Notes: generated from the letters alone by a model not told the origin. 64,000 bases of DNA from Halobacillus sp. Marseille-P3879 (GCF_900240285.1 NZ_OESS01000002.1:62001-126000), one strand, 5' to 3'; counted from the first letter of the stretch, positions 43,885 through 53,262 are shown. Translations and numbers: made by a program.

Positions 43885-44454
43885 TTGCCGGAAAATCAAA
43901 ATAAAGACTGGGAAAAATATCAAAATACAATCGAACAATTTATTCAAGTTATTGCAAAAAATATGAATCTCTATGGGGTTACCCCATCCATTGGTCGTTT
44001 GTATGGTGTGCTTTATTTCGCGGAAGACCCCATGACTCTGGATGACATGCGTGAAGCTTTGGAAATGAGCAAAACAAGTATGTCCACAGGAGTACGTGCT
44101 CTCTCCGATATGAAAATGGTAGAGCCTTCCTTTAAAAAAGGAGTACGAAAGGATTTATATAAATCAGAAGAAGACTGGTATAAATCGTTCACTTCATTAT
44201 TTGGCAGCCGCTGGAGGCACCACACTGAAACGAATATTGAAGAAGCTGATGAGGCCATTTATGAGCTGCAAAAACTAAAGGAGCAGACAAATGATCAAAC
44301 GTTAATAGATAAGATTGAAGTAGATATCGACCGGCTGGAGTATGCCCAGGATTATTACCGTTGGCTGATGCGCTTCATTTATGTTGTTGAATCAGGTGAA
44401 ATATTTGAGTACGTACCTAAGATTCAGCATAAAAAAAGCAAGAGAAGTGAATGA
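43885..44454 (+). CDS. GbsR/MarR-family regulator
   Basis: This 189-residue winged-helix regulator resembles GbsR, the choline-sensing repressor of glycine betaine synthesis. The DNA-binding part is MTLDDMREALEMSKTSMSTGVRAL, and the C-terminal part is helical. TTG 43885 follows GGAGGGTGG at good spacing; an ATG 54 bp upstream has no ribosome binding site. It is inserted between yhaN and yhaM and its targets are not nearby. A second, shorter paralogue (49305) lies beside opuA. Confidence 0.88.
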   Translation: MPENQNKDWEKYQNTIEQFIQVIAKNMNLYGVTPSIGRLYGVLYFAEDPMTLDDMREALEMSKTSMSTGVRALSDMKMVEPSFKKGVRKDLYKSEEDWYKSFTSLFGSRWRHHTETNIEEADEAIYELQKLKEQTNDQTLIDKIEVDIDRLEYAQDYYRWLMRFIYVVESGEIFEYVPKIQHKKSKRSE

Positions 44455-44458
44455 CAAA

Positions 44459-44520
44459 AGACTGTTCCTGTATTCGTTTCCTGTCCATGACCGGAGGTGA
44501 AGAAGGAACGGTCTTTTTTT
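44459..44520 (+). terminator. terminator of gbsR-like gene
   Basis: AGACTGTTCCT pairs with AGGAACGGTCT across a long loop, followed by seven T. Confidence 0.75.
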
Positions 44521-44543
44521 ACAAGGGAAAGGGAGTGTTTTTT

Positions 44544-45491
44544 ATGAATAAAGGGATTTCGAACTTTCAAATCGGAGAAACCTTTGATCATTTCTTACTT
44601 ATAAAAAAGTCTATAAAAGGTGTCGCAAGTAATGGAAAACCATTTTTATCCATGCTGTTAACGGATAAATCAGGAGAAATAGATGCCAAGCTTTGGGAGG
44701 CTACTCCTGAAGATGAAGCTTTGTTTACTCAAGGCGAGCTTGTAAAGGTAGCAGGGGAAGTCGGACAGTTTAGAAACCGACCTCAGCTGAAAATACAAAG
44801 TATTAGACCTGTACAAACTACAGATGGAGTTGAAGTTTCAGATTTTGTAGAAAAAGCTCCGGTAAACAAAGAAGTACTCATGGAAAAAGTAACAGAGGTT
44901 ATATTTGAAATGAAAAACCCTAATATTCAACGGGTTACTCGTCACTTTGTGAAAAAATATCAAGATGACTTGCTCACTTATCCGGCCGCGGTGAGAAATC
45001 ACCATGATTATGTGTCAGGCCTGGCTCATCATATTGTATCTATGCTTAACATTGCTCAACAGTTAAAACAGCTGTATCCGGAAATTAATGCTGACCTGTT
45101 GTATGCAGGTATTATTTTACATGATTTAGGTAAAATCAAAGAACTATCTAACGCGACTTCTCCTGCTTACACATTAGAAGGGAAGTTAATTGGTCATATT
45201 CCGATGATGGTGGAGGAAATAAAAAGTGCTGCTGATGAATTGCAAATTGAGGGTGAAGAGATAACTATCCTTCAGCACATGATTTTGAGCCATCATGGGA
45301 AAGCAGAATGGGGAAGCCCTAAGCCGCCATTAGTACGGGAAGCTGAGCTGTTACATCAAATTGATATGATTGATGCCCAGATGAATATGCTGAATCGCGC
45401 ATTAAATAAAGTGAAGCCTGGAGATTTTACAGAGCGTATCTATGCGCTGGATCAACGTGCGTTTTATAAACCAGTGTTTGAAGAGTCATAA
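44544..45491 (+). CDS. yhaM: 3'-5' exoribonuclease YhaM
   Basis: This 315-residue RNA-degrading enzyme consists of an N-terminal OB-fold domain (about 15-95) and a C-terminal HD domain. The latter shows RNHHDYVSGLAHHIVSM and YAGIILHDLGKI with the metal-binding His and Asp residues and a later HHGKAEWGSP. ATG 44544 follows AAAGGGAGTG. B. subtilis YhaM digests RNA and some DNA with Mn2+ or Co2+. The length matches that protein. Confidence 0.95.
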   Translation: MNKGISNFQIGETFDHFLLIKKSIKGVASNGKPFLSMLLTDKSGEIDAKLWEATPEDEALFTQGELVKVAGEVGQFRNRPQLKIQSIRPVQTTDGVEVSDFVEKAPVNKEVLMEKVTEVIFEMKNPNIQRVTRHFVKKYQDDLLTYPAAVRNHHDYVSGLAHHIVSMLNIAQQLKQLYPEINADLLYAGIILHDLGKIKELSNATSPAYTLEGKLIGHIPMMVEEIKSAADELQIEGEEITILQHMILSHHGKAEWGSPKPPLVREAELLHQIDMIDAQMNMLNRALNKVKPGDFTERIYALDQRAFYKPVFEES

Positions 45492-45560
45492 TTACCCGGC
45501 ATATCTACTACTGCTTGTTCATAAACTGATAGTAAAATGAGTGGACAGGGAGGAAGCGGC

Positions 45561-45773
45561 ATGATTGTAGGACTTCCGGTGTGGGTGTTCTTTTGTATTA
45601 TATTGATCTTTGTAAGTGGAATTATGGCTTACAGGGCGATGAGAGCGGAGCAAAAGCTAGAGCAGCAATTTATAGAGAAAGAAGGCAAAGTATACTTAAA
45701 CAGAATGGAAGAAGAGAAACAACAAAGAGAGAAACAAAAAGTTGATTCTAACGTAAGACAACGAGCAAGGTAG
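45561..45773 (+). CDS. yhaL: sporulation-associated membrane protein YhaL
   Basis: This 70-residue protein has one N-terminal membrane helix (about residues 4-23) and a charged, basic and acidic cytoplasmic helix. ATG 45561 follows AGGGAGGAAGCGGC, which outweighs the ATG at 45537. The resulting length equals that of B. subtilis YhaL, and the place between yhaM and prsA is conserved. Reduced sporulation on loss of YhaL is the only role I know of. Confidence 0.85.
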   Translation: MIVGLPVWVFFCIILIFVSGIMAYRAMRAEQKLEQQFIEKEGKVYLNRMEEEKQQREKQKVDSNVRQRAR

Positions 45774-45792
45774 TGTAACCTACCTTGCTCGT
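45761..45792. terminator. bidirectional hairpin between yhaL and prsA
   Basis: ACGAGCAAGGTAG pairs exactly with CTACCTTGCTCGT around a 6-base loop. It includes the yhaL stop codon. T-tails are poor on both sides. Confidence 0.65.
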
Positions 45793-45804
45793 CTGTGTTA
45801 TGAT

Positions 45805-46746
45805 TTATTCTTCACTATTTTCGTTATCTTCACTATCTTCCTCTGTATTTTCCTCTGATTGTTCAGGATCTTCTACAGGTGCTTCAGGTTGTTCGAATAA
45901 GTCTTCATATTCCTCTATTTTTACATCAATCTCTGCATCTTGCAGCAACTGATTCATTTGACTTTGGAGCTCCTGCTGATCTACTTTCTGACTGACAAGG
46001 GTACGTTTTATTTCGTCTTTAGCGTCCTCGTATGATTCCACATCTTCTACCTCACGCTTGTCCGTTACTTTTATAATGTGATAGCCAAACTGTGTTTCAA
46101 CTGGATCGCTTACTTCATCTACCTCTAAGTTATAGGCTGCTTCCTCAAAGTCAGCGTCCATTGCACCAGGTCCGAAGAATCCAAGTTCTCCTCCCTGCTC
46201 AGCAGAGCCATCGGTAGAGTATTCACTGGCAAGGTCTGCAAAATCTTCGCCTCCGTCCAGCTTTTCTTTCACTTCATTTGCCGTTTCTTCATCTTCTACT
46301 AGAATGTGACTGGCTTCTACTTCGGTTTTCATACGCTCATAGTATGTTTCCATTTCTTCTTCAGAAATATCTACGTTCTCAGCAGCTGCCTGTTCCTGTA
46401 AGAGACTTAAGCGGATTGTTTCTTTAAACTCATCTTCATCGGAAAAACCGCTTTGCTGAAGAACCATATCGAATTGTTCACCATATTGCTCTTTTAAAGC
46501 ATCGAGCTCTTTCTCTACGTCTTCGTCTGATATTTCGTAATTATCTTCTAATACTTCATTTAAAACAAGCTGCTGCAGGACTTCTTCTCCGGAATTCTTC
46601 TTGAGTTCTTCATAGAATTCCTCTTTTGTAATTTCTCCACCATTTGTTTCCACTACTGCTTCAGAATCACCTTCATCTGAGCATGCTGTTAAGACCGTTA
46701 ATCCAGTGGCAAGTAAAACAGTAAGTATCTTGTTTTTCATTTTCAA
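45805..46746 (-). CDS. prsA: foldase lipoprotein PrsA
   Basis: This is an extracellular peptidyl-prolyl isomerase lipoprotein of about 313 residues that folds secreted proteins. The signal peptide ends in a lipobox with LTAC. The parvulin domain spans roughly residues 140-235 ([13 protein letters not shown] to [13 protein letters not shown]). The C terminus is a run of acidic residues ([15 protein letters not shown]), longer than in B. subtilis. TTG 46746 best fits GGGGAG spacing; ATG 46740 or GTG 46755 are alternatives. Confidence 0.93.
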   Translation of the reverse strand: MKMKNKILTVLLATGLTVLTACSDEGDSEAVVETNGGEITKEEFYEELKKNSGEEVLQQLVLNEVLEDNYEISDEDVEKELDALKEQYGEQFDMVLQQSGFSDEDEFKETIRLSLLQEQAAAENVDISEEEMETYYERMKTEVEASHILVEDEETANEVKEKLDGGEDFADLASEYSTDGSAEQGGELGFFGPGAMDADFEEAAYNLEVDEVSDPVETQFGYHIIKVTDKREVEDVESYEDAKDEIKRTLVSQKVDQQELQSQMNQLLQDAEIDVKIEEYEDLFEQPEAPVEDPEQSEENTEEDSEDNENSEE

Positions 46747-47005
46747 TTCGTACACTCCCCAAGCATATGTTGTTATAAAGGAACAGACAATAAAACTTCA
46801 AATCTTTCGACCATCAGGCCAAATGGCGAAAAATACAATTCTCATCCCTGAAAGTTTTACGTATAGTCCATTTACTAATATACCACATTTTAACTACTTC
46901 GTACTATATGGTTTAAAAAAATAGGAAAATGGGTAGGTGGCTGCCCATTCGAATGATAAGAAAAAGGCATATGATGTGTTATGTCTTAAGCATGGGGGTG
47001 AAGAT

Positions 47006-47089
47006 ATGGGTTACGGATATGGTGGAGGCTTTGCGCTAATCGTAGTATTGTTTATTCTACTCATCATCGTAGGTGCGGCTTGGCTATAA
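47006..47089 (+). CDS. YjcZ-family sporulation peptide (27 aa)
   Basis: This is a very short membrane peptide: [13 protein letters not shown], then a hydrophobic helix ending in GAAWL. It fits the YjcZ family of 25-50 residue, Gly/Tyr-headed, single-helix peptides of spore formers. ATG 47006 follows GGGGGTGA. CATATGAT at 46968-46975 resembles a sigma-E -10 box, but the -35 region is unclear. Confidence 0.85.
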   Translation: MGYGYGGGFALIVVLFILLIIVGAAWL

Positions 47090-47094
47090 GATGG

Positions 47095-47128
47095 AAGAAA
47101 AACAGGCTATGCTTGCTGCATAGCCTGT
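47095..47128 (-). terminator. terminator of small membrane-protein gene
   Basis: ACAGGCTATG pairs exactly with CATAGCCTGT. The T-run (TTTTCTTCC) is on the minus strand, so it ends the gene at 47132. Confidence 0.8.
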
Positions 47129-47131
47129 AGA

Positions 47132-47317
47132 TTACATATGGTTGATCACATCTACGTAGGAAGTAATCAATAAGATTGTAATGAGTACATTAATTGTCCG
47201 GAATACCCGCGATTGTTTTTCATTAGACATCTTAGTTTTCAAACATAAGGAATGTGTAAGAGAATTAAATGTGAAAAGAACGATAAGTCCATAAATAACA
47301 AATAATATTGCAACGAT
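47132..47317 (-). CDS. two-helix membrane protein with apparent ATC start (61 aa)
   Basis: I do not recognise this protein. The frame is open from a TAG at 47339-47341 to TAA at 47132, and has AAGGAGG ending 8 bp before an ATC at 47317-47315. No ATG, GTG or TTG occurs in frame between the stop and that point; the first such codon lies about 25 codons inside, after the first helix. The chain has two hydrophobic helices (about residues 1-16 and 43-58) joined by a charged loop with MSNEKQSRVFR. A terminator follows the stop. The frame is too well formed to be chance, so ATC initiation or a mutated start seems likely. Confidence 0.6.
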   Translation of the reverse strand: MVAILFVIYGLIVLFTFNSLTHSLCLKTKMSNEKQSRVFRTINVLITILLITSYVDVINHM

Positions 47318-47392
47318 TGTAAAAACCTCCTTTATTCCCTATGAAACTACTCTACCAAAGATTCCCCCTGTTGAACAGAATAAAACCTCAAT

Positions 47393-47426
47393 TAAAAACA
47401 CAGTGCTCTTCTAACGAGCACTGTGT
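47393..47426 (-). terminator. terminator of DUF3267 gene
   Basis: ACACAGTGCTC pairs exactly with GAGCACTGTGT, followed by TTTTT on the minus strand. Confidence 0.9.
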
Positions 47427-47429
47427 TTG

Positions 47430-47978
47430 TTAGATTTCCTGATTACGGATAAGAATATCATACCCATCTTTTGCATTTTCGATAATACATTGACGAGGTG
47501 CCCTGACAAATTGATTTAAATAAAGAAAATCACTAAAGGACAACCCAATATTAACCGAAGCGATAATGACAAGATATGCAAAATATCCTGGAAAGACAAA
47601 ACTCATTACAAGTGCTGGCGCGGTTATAAAAAATGTAGGCGCCAGAGCCATAAGAATTGAAGTGCTTTTTGATAATTTTGATTTACATTGATAAGCGAAA
47701 GTAGGTGTCATGCGATTGACCACAGCAAACTGCACTTTCACTTTTTTATAAGTTAACAATAAAGGCAGTATATGCATTAAACGATGCATGGAAGGCAGGA
47801 ATAATAAGATGACCATCAATGGAAGAAATCCATGATCTTTAACATCCTCAGTTCCATGCATAATGGAAAAAGGCAGGTAAAGGATTAAGAAGGACATCAG
47901 TCCAGTTAAAAAAGACATTAAATATACACGGTTGAGTCCGAATTCTTTATTGATGTTTACTGATTTCCAGCAATTCAT
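47430..47978 (-). CDS. DUF3267-like membrane protein with altered zinc motif
   Basis: This 182-residue protein has four hydrophobic segments and resembles DUF3267, putative zincin membrane peptidases. The expected HExxH appears as HRLMH (residues 65-69), so the catalytic Glu is replaced by Arg and activity is doubtful. LPSMHRLMHILPLL and LSFSDFLYLNQ fit the family layout. ATG 47978 follows AAAGGGGGA. A strong terminator follows. Confidence 0.7.
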   Translation of the reverse strand: MNCWKSVNINKEFGLNRVYLMSFLTGLMSFLILYLPFSIMHGTEDVKDHGFLPLMVILLFLPSMHRLMHILPLLLTYKKVKVQFAVVNRMTPTFAYQCKSKLSKSTSILMALAPTFFITAPALVMSFVFPGYFAYLVIIASVNIGLSFSDFLYLNQFVRAPRQCIIENAKDGYDILIRNQEI

Positions 47979-48189
47979 CTTAGAATCCCCCTTTGCTGTA
48001 AAAATTTCTATGAAAAATAGTGTGATTTCGAGTATGATAGGTGGTGCTGCTTTCTTTAAACACTAGATGAATAATAGTATGTTTTAGGGGAAAAAGCAAT
48101 AGGTTTTCTGTAAAAAAAGATTTAGAATTTTTTAGAGGGTGCAAACCGCGTGAAATCAATGTTTACAAGGAATGAAGGAGAGAGTGTGA

Positions 48190-48528
48190 TTGTCGAAAGA
48201 TGACGTAAAAAATGACTTGCATTTCCGGTTGCAATTGCTGCTGAATTTAACACTACTAGATCAGTACCCATTCACTAAATTAGTAGTGGAGAAATGTTTA
48301 ACAGAGAAAGAATACAAGGAAACGATGGAACTTGTCGAATACTTATACAATAGATACCTTGAAGAAATAGAGGAGGGATTTGTCCATCATGAGCAGTTAC
48401 TAATTCATTTCGCCGGAATGCTTTGCTTAAAGCTGCCTGTAGAAAAAACATTCCTGGCAATGTATCAAGAAGGTCTTTACAGTGACTTGATGGAGCTGTT
48501 TATTTATTTAACATCAGGGCATAAATAA
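48190..48528 (+). CDS. yhaI: YhaI, DUF1878 family
   Basis: This 112-residue soluble helical acidic protein matches DUF1878. TTG 48190 follows AAGGAGAGAG. It contains PFTKLVVEKCLTEKEYKETMELVEYL, typical of the family, and converges on hpr as in B. subtilis. The function is unknown. Confidence 0.85.
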   Translation: MSKDDVKNDLHFRLQLLLNLTLLDQYPFTKLVVEKCLTEKEYKETMELVEYLYNRYLEEIEEGFVHHEQLLIHFAGMLCLKLPVEKTFLAMYQEGLYSDLMELFIYLTSGHK

Positions 48529-48562
48529 AAACCCCTTCTTACAGTAAGAAGGGGAGAGTTTT
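48527..48562. terminator. bidirectional terminator yhaI/hpr
   Basis: CCCCTTCTTAC pairs with GTAAGAAGGGG between convergent genes, with A and T flanks. Confidence 0.8.
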
Positions 48563-49139
48563 AAGATGATTGACTTGTTGATGTCTTATAGACTTCTAAT
48601 TCCGTTTTTTCGTCAAGCACATGGTTGTCGTCTTCAATGTTTTCGAGGGACCGCTCAAGAATCTCCATATATTCATCTCCGTAGATCTCTTTAATAAGTG
48701 CGGACAAGTCAAGGAATTCCGGCAGTTTACCGTACATTTCTGTCATCGGGAGAACACCTCGTAATACAGAATTATCATTGGGGTCATATTCCTTCAGCGT
48801 ATCTTCTAGCAAATCTGTACCTTTTTCCGTCAATTCGATATACGTGTTTCTCTTATCATTCTCACGTTTGGAAAATCGAAGCAGTCCCCGTTCTTCTAAT
48901 TTTTTTGAAAAATTAAAAGCCGTTGAAACATGCATCACGCCATATTTTGAAATCTCGGATATGCTGGCTCCTTTTAAATGATAAGCGATCCAAAGAATAT
49001 GATGCTCATTTATATTAAGTTTAAAAGGCTTTATCCAGTCCTGCCAGTCCTTCTCAATAGCCTTCCATAACGCTTTGGATAACTGGGCCATTTTATGACT
49101 ATAAAAAATCGCATCCTGCTTGGAAATTTTATTGTTCAT
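48561..49139 (-). CDS. hpr: transition-state regulator Hpr (ScoC)
   Basis: This MarR-family regulator of 192 residues in bacilli represses extracellular protease and sporulation-related genes. The central part, [20 protein letters not shown] then [16 protein letters not shown], is the diagnostic Hpr winged helix. ATG 49139 follows AAAGGTGAG. The C-terminal tail is shorter and more acidic than in B. subtilis. Confidence 0.94.
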   Translation of the reverse strand: MNNKISKQDAIFYSHKMAQLSKALWKAIEKDWQDWIKPFKLNINEHHILWIAYHLKGASISEISKYGVMHVSTAFNFSKKLEERGLLRFSKRENDKRNTYIELTEKGTDLLEDTLKEYDPNDNSVLRGVLPMTEMYGKLPEFLDLSALIKEIYGDEYMEILERSLENIEDDNHVLDEKTELEVYKTSTSQSS

Positions 49140-49304
49140 ACATCTCACCTTTTCTAGGTTCTAACTTCATTCTACAAAACCTCTGAATTCCCTAAAAGCA
49201 GAAATGATAGAGTCCTCGAAAACTGTTACTTACTCTTTATTTTAGTAGATATTATTTTTTTTTCAAGATTTAATGTGCTGGTATATTATTTTTGAAAAAT
49301 ATTT

Positions 49305-49805
49305 TTAATTATCTGATAAAGGTGAATGTTTATAAACGTTAAAACTTCCTTCAAAAGAAGCAGTTATCTGTTTATGAAATTCAATCATTTGATTGAGACG
49401 ATTCTGCAGGATCTCTTGATTTGTGGAGGAAAGACTTTCCTTTAATCTTTCCAGCGATTGAGTTTGAGCGTAAGAAGCTTCAATCCAGCGCTGTACATAA
49501 GTTATCATAAACTTTTTATAAAGCTGCTCATCAGCCTTGTAATAATCTTTACGAACCCCTTTTTTCCACACTTTCTCGACTAGCCCCTGCTCGACAAGGT
49601 TACGGATTCCTGTACTGATTGAGGTCTTACTCTTCCCAAGCAAATCACTCATTTCATCTAGGGTCATCGCTTTCCCCTTCAGGTATAAACTTGCAAATAA
49701 CCTGGAATCAGCTGTGGTAAATCCAAACATCTCAAGTGTTTTTGAAAATTCTTGGACGATCGCAATATGTACATTCTCTTGTGTTTGGCTTGGATGTAAT
49801 TCCAT
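49305..49805 (-). CDS. GbsR-like repressor next to opuA (OpcR/OpuAR type)
   Basis: This 166-residue MarR/GbsR-like regulator has the winged-helix MTLDDEMSDLLGKSKTSIS-type segment 'LDEMSDLLGKSKTSIST' and a conserved KKGVRKDYYKA wing. ATG 49805 follows AAGGAGGAGC at good spacing. It is transcribed divergently from opuA, and a 22-bp palindrome lies between them. OpcR-type regulators control glycine betaine and choline import genes in bacilli, so control of opuA is a reasonable inference. Confidence 0.88.
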   Translation of the reverse strand: MELHPSQTQENVHIAIVQEFSKTLEMFGFTTADSRLFASLYLKGKAMTLDEMSDLLGKSKTSISTGIRNLVEQGLVEKVWKKGVRKDYYKADEQLYKKFMITYVQRWIEASYAQTQSLERLKESLSSTNQEILQNRLNQMIEFHKQITASFEGSFNVYKHSPLSDN

Positions 49806-49928
49806 AAGCTCCTCCTTCACGATTGGCTAAATCACACAATACTATAGATGAAAAAAATAGAAAAATAGAAAAGACAGTCGAAATATGGAGCAATAGCGAG
49901 AAATTTAAAAGGAATATGCTTTAATACT

Positions 49929-49950
49929 ATGTACAGTTTAAACTGTACAT
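49929..49950. promoter_or_regulatory. 22-bp perfect palindrome between opuAR and opuA
   Basis: ATGTACAGTTT (49929-49939) is followed directly by its exact reverse complement (49940-49950). It lies in the 269-bp divergent intergenic region and has no T-tail. It is the best operator candidate for the adjacent GbsR-like repressor. Confidence 0.6.
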
Positions 49951-50074
49951 TATTTTTAAACTAAATTAATAGAATTTATGGTTTGAACTTTATGTTACAA
50001 ATAGGTTACAGTGTATAGAGTGTGCAATGGAACGCAAACCAAAAAATGTGAAAGAAATGAAGAGGTGAAAAGCT

Positions 50075-51277
50075 TTGCCGATTATTGAGGTAAATAATTT
50101 ATCTAAAATCTTTGGGAAAAATCCAAAGAAAGCCACCAAGTTTTTGGATGAAGGCTTATCGAAAGATGAAATATTACAGAAAACAGGAAATACAGTCGGT
50201 GTAAACCGGGCTTCCTTTAATGTGGAGGAAGGTGAAATATTTGTCATTATGGGACTTTCCGGAAGTGGTAAATCTACATTGGTTCGATTAATTAACAGAT
50301 TAATAGACCCGACTGAGGGAAGTGTACTTATTGACGGAAATGACCTGGCAAAAATGGATAAAAAAAGCTTGCGTGAAGTAAGACGTCAAAAGCTTAGTAT
50401 GGTTTTTCAGAGATTTGGGTTATTTCCTCACCGAACGATACTGGAGAATGCTGAGTTTGGATTAGAAGTTCAGGGGCTGGATAAAGAGGAAAGAAAAAGC
50501 AGAGCGAAAGAATCATTGGAAATGGTTGGTTTAGGCGGCTATATTAATCAGTATCCAGCTCAGTTATCAGGAGGAATGCAGCAGCGTGTTGGTTTAGCGC
50601 GCGCACTTGCTAATGATCCAGAAGTGCTGCTGATGGACGAGGCTTTTTCTGCCTTAGATCCGCTTATTCGTAAGGAAATGCAGGATGAGCTCCTTGAATT
50701 ACAGGAATCCATGAAAAAGACAATTCTATTTATTACTCATGATTTAGATGAAGCATTGCGCATCGGAGATAGAATAGCTCTTATGAAAGATGGGCGGATT
50801 GTACAAATTGGGACACCTGAAGAGATTCTGGTCAATCCTGCAAACGATTATGTAGAAAAATTTGTTGAAGATGTAGATCGTGCGAAAGTGTTAAACGCTG
50901 AGAACATTATGAAACGTCCGGAAACAGTGGATATTGAAAAACATGGACCCCGTACGGCTCTTGAACGAATGCGTAAAGAAGGGCTTTCCAGTATTTATGT
51001 AACCGATGCTAGACGAAAACTGTATGGTTATGTGACGGCTGAGGATGTATCTGAGGCAGCTAAGCAGGAAATGAAAGATTTGAAATCTATTCTGCGAACC
51101 GACGTTCCAAAAGTGCAAAAAGATACTTCAATGAACGAAATATTTACAATTATTCATGATACTCCTGTCCCTGTGGCAGTCGTAGAAGATAATAAACTTC
51201 TGGGGATTATTGTACGCGGTGCTGTCATTGCAGCATTAGCAGGAAATGAGGTGAATCTAAATGGAACTAATTCCTAA
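50075..51277 (+). CDS. opuAA: glycine betaine ABC transporter ATPase OpuAA
   Basis: This is the ATPase of the osmoprotectant importer OpuA (400 aa). It has Walker [10 protein letters not shown], signature [15 protein letters not shown] and Walker [14 protein letters not shown], followed by two C-terminal CBS domains (about residues 280-395). CBS domains sense ionic strength or c-di-AMP in OpuA. TTG 50075 follows AGAGGTGAAAAG. It overlaps opuAB by 17 bp. Confidence 0.96.
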   Translation: MPIIEVNNLSKIFGKNPKKATKFLDEGLSKDEILQKTGNTVGVNRASFNVEEGEIFVIMGLSGSGKSTLVRLINRLIDPTEGSVLIDGNDLAKMDKKSLREVRRQKLSMVFQRFGLFPHRTILENAEFGLEVQGLDKEERKSRAKESLEMVGLGGYINQYPAQLSGGMQQRVGLARALANDPEVLLMDEAFSALDPLIRKEMQDELLELQESMKKTILFITHDLDEALRIGDRIALMKDGRIVQIGTPEEILVNPANDYVEKFVEDVDRAKVLNAENIMKRPETVDIEKHGPRTALERMRKEGLSSIYVTDARRKLYGYVTAEDVSEAAKQEMKDLKSILRTDVPKVQKDTSMNEIFTIIHDTPVPVAVVEDNKLLGIIVRGAVIAALAGNEVNLNGTNS

Positions 51278-52112
51278 GCTTCCGGTAGCAGAATGGATAT
51301 CTGACGCTACCGATTGGATAAAAAATACCTTTAGTGGGTTATTTAATTTTTTAAAAGATGACTTTGGAGATTTTATTGAATTTTTCGCAGAGACTGTTTT
51401 AATGGCCATCCCGATCTGGTTGTTTATCGCAGTTGTTGCGGTGCTGGCGTTTTTTGTCTCTAAGAAAAGGTTTGGACTGCCGGTCTTTGTCATTGTAGGA
51501 CTCTGGTATATTCAAAACCAGGAATTATGGGAAGAATTAATGAACACTTTCACACTCGTTATTTTTGCAAGCTTAATTTCAGTAATTATAGGGGTTCCAT
51601 TTGGGATCTGGATGGCAAAGAGTAAGGTGGTTCAGCAAGTTCTTACTCCTGTTCTTGATTTTATGCAGACAATGCCGGCATTCGTTTATTTAATACCTGC
51701 TGTCGCTTTTTTTAGTATCGGAATGGTACCTGGTGTGTTTGCTTCTGTGATTTTTGCTACCCCTCCAACTGTTCGTTTTACAAATTTAGGGATCAGGCAA
51801 GTTTCTCACGAATTGATTGAGGCCGCAGAAGCATTTGGAACCACAGGTACACAAAAGCTGTTTAAAGTTCAGCTGCCAATGGCTAAAAAGACGATTATGG
51901 CTGGAATTAACCAAACGGTCATGCTTTCACTTTCTATGGTCGTTATCGCTTCTATGATCGGTGCGGAAGGTCTGGGTCAAACGGTAATTACAGGTCTTCA
52001 GCGTGCTGATGTAGGAACAGGATTTGTGGCAGGATTGGGTATTGTTATTCTAGCGATTATAATTGACCGATTTGCTCAGAACTTAAATACACAGCGCGGA
52101 GATCAAGCTTAA
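51261..52112 (+). CDS. opuAB: glycine betaine ABC transporter permease OpuAB
   Basis: This is the membrane subunit of OpuA, 283 residues with about seven hydrophobic segments. The binding-protein-dependent permease loop, [20 protein letters not shown], is intact near residue 190. The N-terminal amphipathic region before the first helix is typical. Its start lies inside opuAA, so translation is coupled. Confidence 0.95.
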   Translation: MELIPKLPVAEWISDATDWIKNTFSGLFNFLKDDFGDFIEFFAETVLMAIPIWLFIAVVAVLAFFVSKKRFGLPVFVIVGLWYIQNQELWEELMNTFTLVIFASLISVIIGVPFGIWMAKSKVVQQVLTPVLDFMQTMPAFVYLIPAVAFFSIGMVPGVFASVIFATPPTVRFTNLGIRQVSHELIEAAEAFGTTGTQKLFKVQLPMAKKTIMAGINQTVMLSLSMVVIASMIGAEGLGQTVITGLQRADVGTGFVAGLGIVILAIIIDRFAQNLNTQRGDQA

Positions 52113-52175
52113 TAGTTAAGAGCTTTTGCGGTTCTTTTACTATAAATATATTAAGTTAGAAGGGGAGAGGTTTAT

Positions 52176-53090
52176 ATGAAGAAAGAGAATTGGAAACGAT
52201 TGAGTATTGCTGCAGGGTTGGCATTATCTCTTGCGGCGGCTGGCTGCGGTTCATCAGATGAAGGTGGAGAAGCTGAAGGTTCAACTAGTGTAAGTGAAGA
52301 AGTAGACTATACGATAACAGGAATTGAAGCAGGGGCTGGTGTAGTAGCTGGAGCTGAACAAGCGGTTGAGGAAGATTATGACAACCTTGAAGGATGGGAT
52401 GTTTCTACTTCTTCTTCCGGGGCAATGGCTACGGAGCTTGGTGATGCAATTGAAAATGAAGAACCGATCATCGTTACGGGTTGGACTCCGCACTGGAAAT
52501 TTGCTGAATATGATTTGAAATATTTAGAGGATCCTGAAGGCAGTTTTGGAGAAGCTGAAGAAATTAGAACAATGGTTAGAGAAGGACTAGAAGAAGATAA
52601 ACCCGAAGCTTACCAAATCTTAGATCAGTTTAACTGGGAAGCCGAAGATATGGAAGCTGTTATGTTAGATATTAATGAAGGAACAGATCCAGAAGAAGCG
52701 GCTCAGAACTGGGTTGAAGAAAATGATGATAAGGTAAGTGAGTGGACAGATGGTACGGAAGAAGTAGACGGGACGGAAGCTGAGCTTGTTTACGTGAATT
52801 GGGACTCTGAAATTGCTTCTACCCATGTGGTAGCAGAAGTAATGCAGAACCAGGGATTTGAGGTATCTGTTACTCAATTAGACAATGGGCCAATGTGGGA
52901 GGCTGTAGCCTCCGGCGAGGCTGATGGAATGGTTGCTGCATGGCTGCCGGCTACGCATGGAGATCAATTTGAACAACACCAGGATAACCTAGAAGACCTG
53001 GGAGTAAATCTTGAAGGAGCTAAAGTTGGGCTGGTTGTTCCCGATTACATGGATGTAGACTCTATTGAAGATTTAGAAGCTGACAATTAA
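52176..53090 (+). CDS. opuAC: glycine betaine-binding lipoprotein OpuAC
   Basis: This is the receptor of the OpuA importer, a lipoprotein of 304 residues with a signal peptide ending in a lipobox with LAAAGC. The mature chain is very acidic. Trp-rich segments GWTPHW, VEGW-like EGWDV and AAWLPATHGD fit the betaine-binding aromatic cage of the OpuAC/ProX fold. ATG 52176 follows GGGGAGAGG. A strong terminator follows. Confidence 0.94.
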   Translation: MKKENWKRLSIAAGLALSLAAAGCGSSDEGGEAEGSTSVSEEVDYTITGIEAGAGVVAGAEQAVEEDYDNLEGWDVSTSSSGAMATELGDAIENEEPIIVTGWTPHWKFAEYDLKYLEDPEGSFGEAEEIRTMVREGLEEDKPEAYQILDQFNWEAEDMEAVMLDINEGTDPEEAAQNWVEENDDKVSEWTDGTEEVDGTEAELVYVNWDSEIASTHVVAEVMQNQGFEVSVTQLDNGPMWEAVASGEADGMVAAWLPATHGDQFEQHQDNLEDLGVNLEGAKVGLVVPDYMDVDSIEDLEADN

Positions 53091-53097
53091 AACCCTA

Positions 53098-53133
53098 AAA
53101 ATCCGTTTCTCTTACCGAGAAACGGATTTTTTT
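53098..53133 (+). terminator. terminator of opuA operon
   Basis: AAATCCGTTTCTC pairs with GAGAAACGGATTT, followed by a T-run. Confidence 0.9.
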
Positions 53134-53262
53134 ACACTGTCGAGAAAGTTGACCGTCTTAATTATTGGTTTTTGAGCTAGTTGTGAGGAAGGAACTTGCC
53201 AAATAGATCCCTTTTTCTCAAAAAGTAGTAATAATACGGCCTGCGAAGTATAAAAAATCAAT

